26,296 bases of DNA, from the NCBI GenBank assembly GCA_036511595.1, contig DATCBY010000023.1:1-26296 (forward strand). The letters run 5' to 3'. This stretch comes from DASZQY01 sp036511595. Lineage in GTDB: Bacteria; Pseudomonadota; Alphaproteobacteria; Rhizobiales; Kaistiaceae. The position numbers and the translations under genes are program-made. Below the pieces are notes generated by a model. It did no database searches, had not been told where the DNA came from, and was given only the letters and a program-made list of their open reading frames with translations. Positions 23,491 through 26,296 of the stretch are shown one piece after another. Positions within the stretch are counted from its first letter, which is position 1; every line of letters begins with the position of its first letter.

Positions 23491-23910
23491 CGCGCGGGGG
23501 CGCGCTCCGAGGTGGGAGCTCACCTCTTCCAGCGAAGCCTCAATCTTCTTTCGTGAAACAGGACTCGCCTGCGAGCCGGGAGAACACAGTTCACCGACGT
23601 GGGCCTTCGCCTCCACCAAAAGAATATCGCCTCTGTCAGACCGACCAAGCGCGTCCCACTGCGGTCCGCGAGGCGGCCAAAACATTTCGAGCGCGGTCGT
23701 GAACTGCGCGGCACCTACCGCCTTGAGAAAGGCCGCGTCCCGATATTCAGCACAATCATCGTTCGCGAGGGGCGAGCACCAAGTGATACTGGCCGCATTG
23801 CCAAGCCTCGGAAGGATCAAGTTGTCGATGGTGCGAGGCGACCTCTGATTGATCGCACGCTGTATCCATTTGAGGCTACCTCGCTCGCCCGCTCCTTGAC
23901 CTACACGCAT
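23488..23910 (-). pseudogene. PD-(D/E)xK-like conserved hypothetical, 3' end lost to IS630 fragment
   Basis: 141 residues of a conserved hypothetical protein are left. Key features are SLKWIQRAIN (12-21), then GPQWDALGR (82-90) and DILLVEAKAH (95-104). D86-x13-E100-x-K102 fits a PD-(D/E)xK nuclease core. Family members that I recall are roughly twice as long and continue after ARPRAP with an aromatic-rich helix; here bases switch to IS630 sequence at 23488-23490. ATG 23910 is preferred, with AGGAG 10 bases upstream; an ATG at 23970 is also in frame. The catalytic core is present, but the C-terminal half is missing and IS-derived antisense residues are appended. It is probably inactive. Confidence 0.6.
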
Positions 23911-24144
23911 CGATTCTTCGCTCCTACACCATTCGCATCGCAGCCCTTCGGCTGCTCCAACATAGGCCATTCTCCGCGCCCCGCGTCCCCTGACGACATA
24001 GGGTTTCGGATGTTCCTCGTCTCTTGATCGTGCGGTGCGGCGTTGGATGAGAGCGGAACCGCAGAACATATTGTCCCCGTTATCCATAGACGATGACCAT
24101 TGACATGACTCGACCCGACCCGTGGTGCCAGCTAACGATTCGGC

Positions 24145-24291
24145 ATGTCCAGCGGCTACCGGAATTCCGACGGCTATAATGGAACTCGCCCCAAGCCGTT
24201 CGGCATCTCGGTGTGGATGGCGGGTGTGCTCGCGCTGATGTTCGTCGCTGTTTGGATGGTGACCGGAGAGGTCCGACCCAATCTGCTTTAG
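24145..24291 (+). CDS. Small single-pass membrane protein, 48 residues
   Basis: ATG 24145 to TAG 24289-24291. Residues 1-19 are polar (SSGYRNSDGYNGTRPKPFG), residues 20-40 form one hydrophobic helix (GISVWMAGVLALMFVAVWMVT) and a short tail follows (GEVRPNLL). The layout, a terminator 47 bases downstream and an open frame of exact length argue for a real gene. No good ribosome site precedes the ATG, which lowers confidence. TTGACA lies about 45 bases upstream, without a clear -10. No family is recognised; single-pass miniproteins may regulate membrane complexes or be toxins, but nothing shows either. Confidence 0.5.
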   Translation: MSSGYRNSDGYNGTRPKPFGISVWMAGVLALMFVAVWMVTGEVRPNLL

Positions 24292-24338
24292 GTGTCCTGA
24301 CCTTCGCCCCACATCCCAACCCGGCGAAGGCTATCGAG

Positions 24339-24379
24339 CCGCCTCGGTCCCTCCCCCGGACTGGGGCGGTTTCTTTTTT
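24339..24379 (+). terminator. Strong Rho-independent terminator
   Basis: A 12-pair stem, CCGCCTCGGTCC (24339-24350) with GGACTGGGGCGG (24358-24369) including two G-T pairs, has a 7-base loop CTCCCCC. TTTCTTTTTT follows at 24370-24379. It is placed after the 48-residue membrane protein gene and most likely ends its transcript. The rest of 24292-24545 has no recognised gene. Confidence 0.85.
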
Positions 24380-24545
24380 GCGCCGGGGATGCGGTAGGTC
24401 CGTTGATCGCGACTACGTTACCGCCGACAGCATCAGCGCGGGACAGCCGACCGAGGACGGGCAGCGCATCGAAGAGCACAGGTACCGCGATAGCGGTTCG
24501 CTGGCACGATGACATGTTCCCCCGCCCCTTTCTTGAGGACGAAGA

Positions 24546-24590
24546 ATGACCGCCTACGTGATCTTCGATGTCGAGATCAGCGACCCAGCA
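24546..24590 (+). pseudogene. DUF1330 protein, N-terminal scrap
   Basis: GAGGACGAAGA ATG leads into MTAYVIFDVEISDPA, a clear DUF1330 opening (first strand plus start of helix 1). The normal continuation, about 80 more residues with a conserved acidic patch, is absent. The frame goes on into Arg/Pro-rich nonsense and then into an H-NS-like piece. The start signals are intact, so a short chimeric peptide to 24767 may still be made. Deletion joined two genes here. Confidence 0.6.
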
Positions 24591-24689
24591 CCACGGCGGC
24601 GCCCACGGGTCTTGCCACGTGCGACTCGACCATCGCCATTTGAAGCCTTGCCAAGGAGAGTCGCCAAGGCATCCATCCTGGTCTGCAGG

Positions 24690-24835
24690 TCCACCCGCTC
24701 AAAGGCAAAAAAGGCTCTCCCAAAATATCGGGGCCGAACGGCGAGACCTGGGCGGGACGCGGCTTGACGCCGAAGTGGATGACGGCCTTAGAGAAGAAGG
24801 GCAAGAAGCGCGAGAGTTTTCTCATCCGGCCGTAG
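24690..24835 (+). pseudogene. H-NS-family C-terminal domain, frameshifted remnant
   Basis: The DNA-binding end of an H-NS-like nucleoid protein is visible. KALPKYRG or KGSPK (about 24700-24733) is followed by PNGETWAGRGLTPKWM, then TALEKKGKKRESFLIRP and TAG 24833-24835. The core TWAGRG loop that contacts the minor groove is intact. PKYRG and PNGETW lie in different frames; one base seems gained or lost near 24722-24735. No N-terminal oligomerisation domain is visible upstream. It is not functional as a full protein. Confidence 0.6.
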
Positions 24836-24926
24836 CCCTTAACAGAACGGTCCTGTCCGATGGCGAGCGAAAGAAATACCGATTTTCTGTTGTCAATAAA
24901 TTGCACCACTGCTTGAGGAGCACCCG

Positions 24927-25121
24927 TTGAAAAACCCGGACCACGACGCCCGGAGGACCGTCATCCGCGAATGGATGGCGCTTCCGAAGGATAAGCGCCG
25001 GTCAGAAGCGCAGGCCCTATCGTTTGCAGCCAAGGCGGCAGAGCGCCATGCCCTAAAGGGGCCGGGAGATTCATCGGCGCGCGTGATCGGCTGGCTGCTG
25101 CCGCGCGTCGGCAGGAACTGA
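24927..25121 (+). CDS. Small hypothetical protein, 64 residues
   Basis: The TTG start at 24927 has an excellent ribosome site (GAGGAG 6 bases upstream), which decides the start. The protein is short, charged and helical: NPDHDARRTVIREWMALP (3-20), then a Lys/Arg/Ala-rich helix and the end IGWLLPRVGRN. No membrane segment or motif for function is seen. Similar small proteins occur, as far as I recall, in Bradyrhizobium-like genomes, so it is likely real. It may be translated on a message with the H-NS remnant upstream. Confidence 0.6.
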   Translation: MKNPDHDARRTVIREWMALPKDKRRSEAQALSFAAKAAERHALKGPGDSSARVIGWLLPRVGRN

Positions 25122-25280
25122 CCGGGCCGGTCACCGCAGCATCGACTTGCAGCGCCGACGCTCATACGAACGCGGACAACGTCTTCCACCAGGCCCGATT
25201 GCGCCCACGGACGGTAACGCCAGCTGTGCCAATCATTGCGGCAGCATCGTCGTCATCGTCCATCCGCTCGGTCCCGGATT

Positions 25281-26168
25281 TCATCCCACACTCGATGACC
25301 CAATATTGGGACGGTGCCGCTCCAGCCACAGCCGCTCTATTGCTCTTCGCCCCTGGGCCACGACCTCATACGGATCGGCGCGCCAAAGGGAATCCGGGTA
25401 TTCCTTGGCCGAGAAGATCTCGAGCACAATCGGCCCGCCGAACTCCGCGGCTTCCACTGCGCCGAAGAACGAACGAAAGTCGATGCAGCCCTCGCCCGGA
25501 ATGATCCGGTCCGCGAACCCTCTCGGTTCGTTGCGGGGGTAGTCCGATACTTGAACACCGAAGATGCGGTCACCGGCGCTGACAATTCGTTCGGGCAGGA
25601 GTGGTTCGTCCCAGACATGCCAGGAGTCGAGGGCCAGCCCGAAGTCCGGATGATCCACTCGCTCGATGAGTTCCATCGCCCGGTACAGAGTGCATATGAA
25701 GGTGTCGGTGTTCATCAAGACCGGACCAAGGGGCTCGAACATCAGTCGAACTCCGACAGAGGCGGCGTGGTGAACCAATTCCCGGTAGGCCCGAAGTGCA
25801 TACGCATAGCTATCGCGCAAGTGCACGCCGGGAGCCGCCCCTGTGATCGTCAGTATTGGAAGGCCCACACCTGGTAGGGCACGCGCGAAGAAATCGATGC
25901 TCGCGTGGAAGCTGTCGAGCCGTTCCTCAAGATCGGTGATCATTGGGTTCAGGGTGTCCGGAAAGAGGGCGTGCACCCGCGGCACAACTCCGGAAACAGT
26001 GATGCCCGATTCGGTGAGTTCGAGGATTTGATCGCGAGCGCGCTCCTCGATTGGGGAAAGTTTGGATGCTGCGATTTCGACCGATTTGACCTCACAGGCT
26101 TGCAACAGGCGGAGGTACTCTTCGAAGGTCAGGTCGCCGGTGGTGAACTGGCTTAGCCGGAAAAGCAT
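25281..26168 (-). CDS. Sugar phosphate isomerase/epimerase (xylose-isomerase-like TIM barrel)
   Basis: This is a 295-residue AP-endonuclease-2/xylose-isomerase-like barrel. Metal and substrate residues in order: E145 (LMFEPLG), D181 and H184 (LALDSWHVW), Q206 (FGVQVSDYP), E250 (IVLEIFSAKEYP). The pattern is that of IolE/IolI-like and related isomerases or dehydratases. ATG 26168 is chosen because GGAGGA lies 5 bases upstream. The partner dehydrogenases or transporters that would identify the substrate are not in the window; they may lie beyond the right edge. CTGTG-N6-CACAG at 26243-26258 upstream may be an operator. Confidence 0.8.
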   Translation of the reverse strand: MLFRLSQFTTGDLTFEEYLRLLQACEVKSVEIAASKLSPIEERARDQILELTESGITVSGVVPRVHALFPDTLNPMITDLEERLDSFHASIDFFARALPGVGLPILTITGAAPGVHLRDSYAYALRAYRELVHHAASVGVRLMFEPLGPVLMNTDTFICTLYRAMELIERVDHPDFGLALDSWHVWDEPLLPERIVSAGDRIFGVQVSDYPRNEPRGFADRIIPGEGCIDFRSFFGAVEAAEFGGPIVLEIFSAKEYPDSLWRADPYEVVAQGRRAIERLWLERHRPNIGSSSVG

Positions 26169-26242
26169 TGGCTCCTCCGTCTGGCGGCTGTCCATACGCA
26201 CTCGGGCTGGAATCAATCAACGAGTCAAAAAACCTTCTCGGC

Positions 26243-26258
26243 CTGTGCTGCCACACAG
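26243..26258. promoter_or_regulatory. Inverted repeat upstream of the sugar isomerase
   Basis: CTGTG-CTGCCA-CACAG lies 75 bases before the isomerase ATG. The spacing and symmetry suit a small dimeric regulator, but no regulator gene is in view. The stretch 26169-26296 has no other recognised feature. Confidence 0.25.
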
Positions 26259-26296
26259 CATCCTCAGTGTCCGACCGAGGATTTGATCAGACTTCA

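Noticed and set aside
23911..24312. N-terminal extension of the truncated nuclease-like gene to 24312
   Set aside because: The extra 134 residues are low-complexity, overlap the 48-residue membrane protein on the other strand, and a ribosome site precedes ATG 23910.
24577..24909. 110-codon leftward frame opposite the DUF1330/H-NS remnants
   Set aside because: The plus strand carries recognisable family fragments there; the leftward frame has no motif or ribosome site.
1..26296. CRISPR array, rRNA genes, riboswitches
   Set aside because: No regular direct repeats with spacers, no rRNA core sequences and no recognised riboswitch consensus were seen.

Overview
The window is high-GC DNA with alphaproteobacterial gene content. 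It points to Hyphomicrobiales, probably near Nitrobacteraceae/Xanthobacteraceae. The grounds are the class II DAHP synthase, the rpiA / DUF2059 / gor row with gph close by, an Omp25/Omp31-type barrel protein, a PcrA/UvrD helicase and degenerate small genes of kinds common in that order. This placement is inferred from gene content only; no search was run.

Region 1 (1-4000) is a catabolic or detoxification cassette. A LysR regulator faces left. A probable operon faces right: a manganese hydroxynitrile-lyase-type cupin, an MFS exporter, a carboxymuconolactone-decarboxylase-family protein and a short-chain dehydrogenase. At the left edge an IS5-family transposase end abuts the LysR gene so closely that the natural LysR C-terminus is gone.

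Region 2 (4030-19910) is ordinary chromosomal backbone: cyclopropane fatty acid synthase, an outer-membrane barrel protein, PcrA/UvrD helicase, a GNAT acetyltransferase, PrmA, glutamine-dependent NAD synthetase, dienelactone hydrolase, class II DAHP synthase, a gabD-rpiA-DUF2059-gor row, and divergently DUF2214-gph. Almost every frame is intact and carries its catalytic residues.

Region 3 (19900-20150) is a tRNA-Val(CAC) locus. A good promoter leads into a broken 5' half of tRNA-Val. About 60 bases of unrelated sequence with hairpins follow, and then a complete tRNA-Val(CAC) with encoded CCA.

Region 4 (20150-26296) is accessory DNA on the 3' side of the tRNA. It is more A/T-rich in places and gene-poor, and it holds many fragments. 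It has a solo 421-residue protein with a PD-(D/E)xK-type core, an HU-like scrap, a family 2 glycosyltransferase, a second PD-(D/E)xK-like gene cut off by an IS630-family 5' fragment, a 48-residue membrane miniprotein with a strong terminator, a DUF1330 start fused to a frameshifted H-NS-family end, a 64-residue conserved-looking small protein with a TTG start, and a xylose-isomerase-like sugar isomerase. This looks like a decaying genomic island beside a tRNA gene. I see no complete, clearly new multi-gene system. The best leads are the tandem tRNA-Val arrangement and the two orphan nuclease-like proteins.
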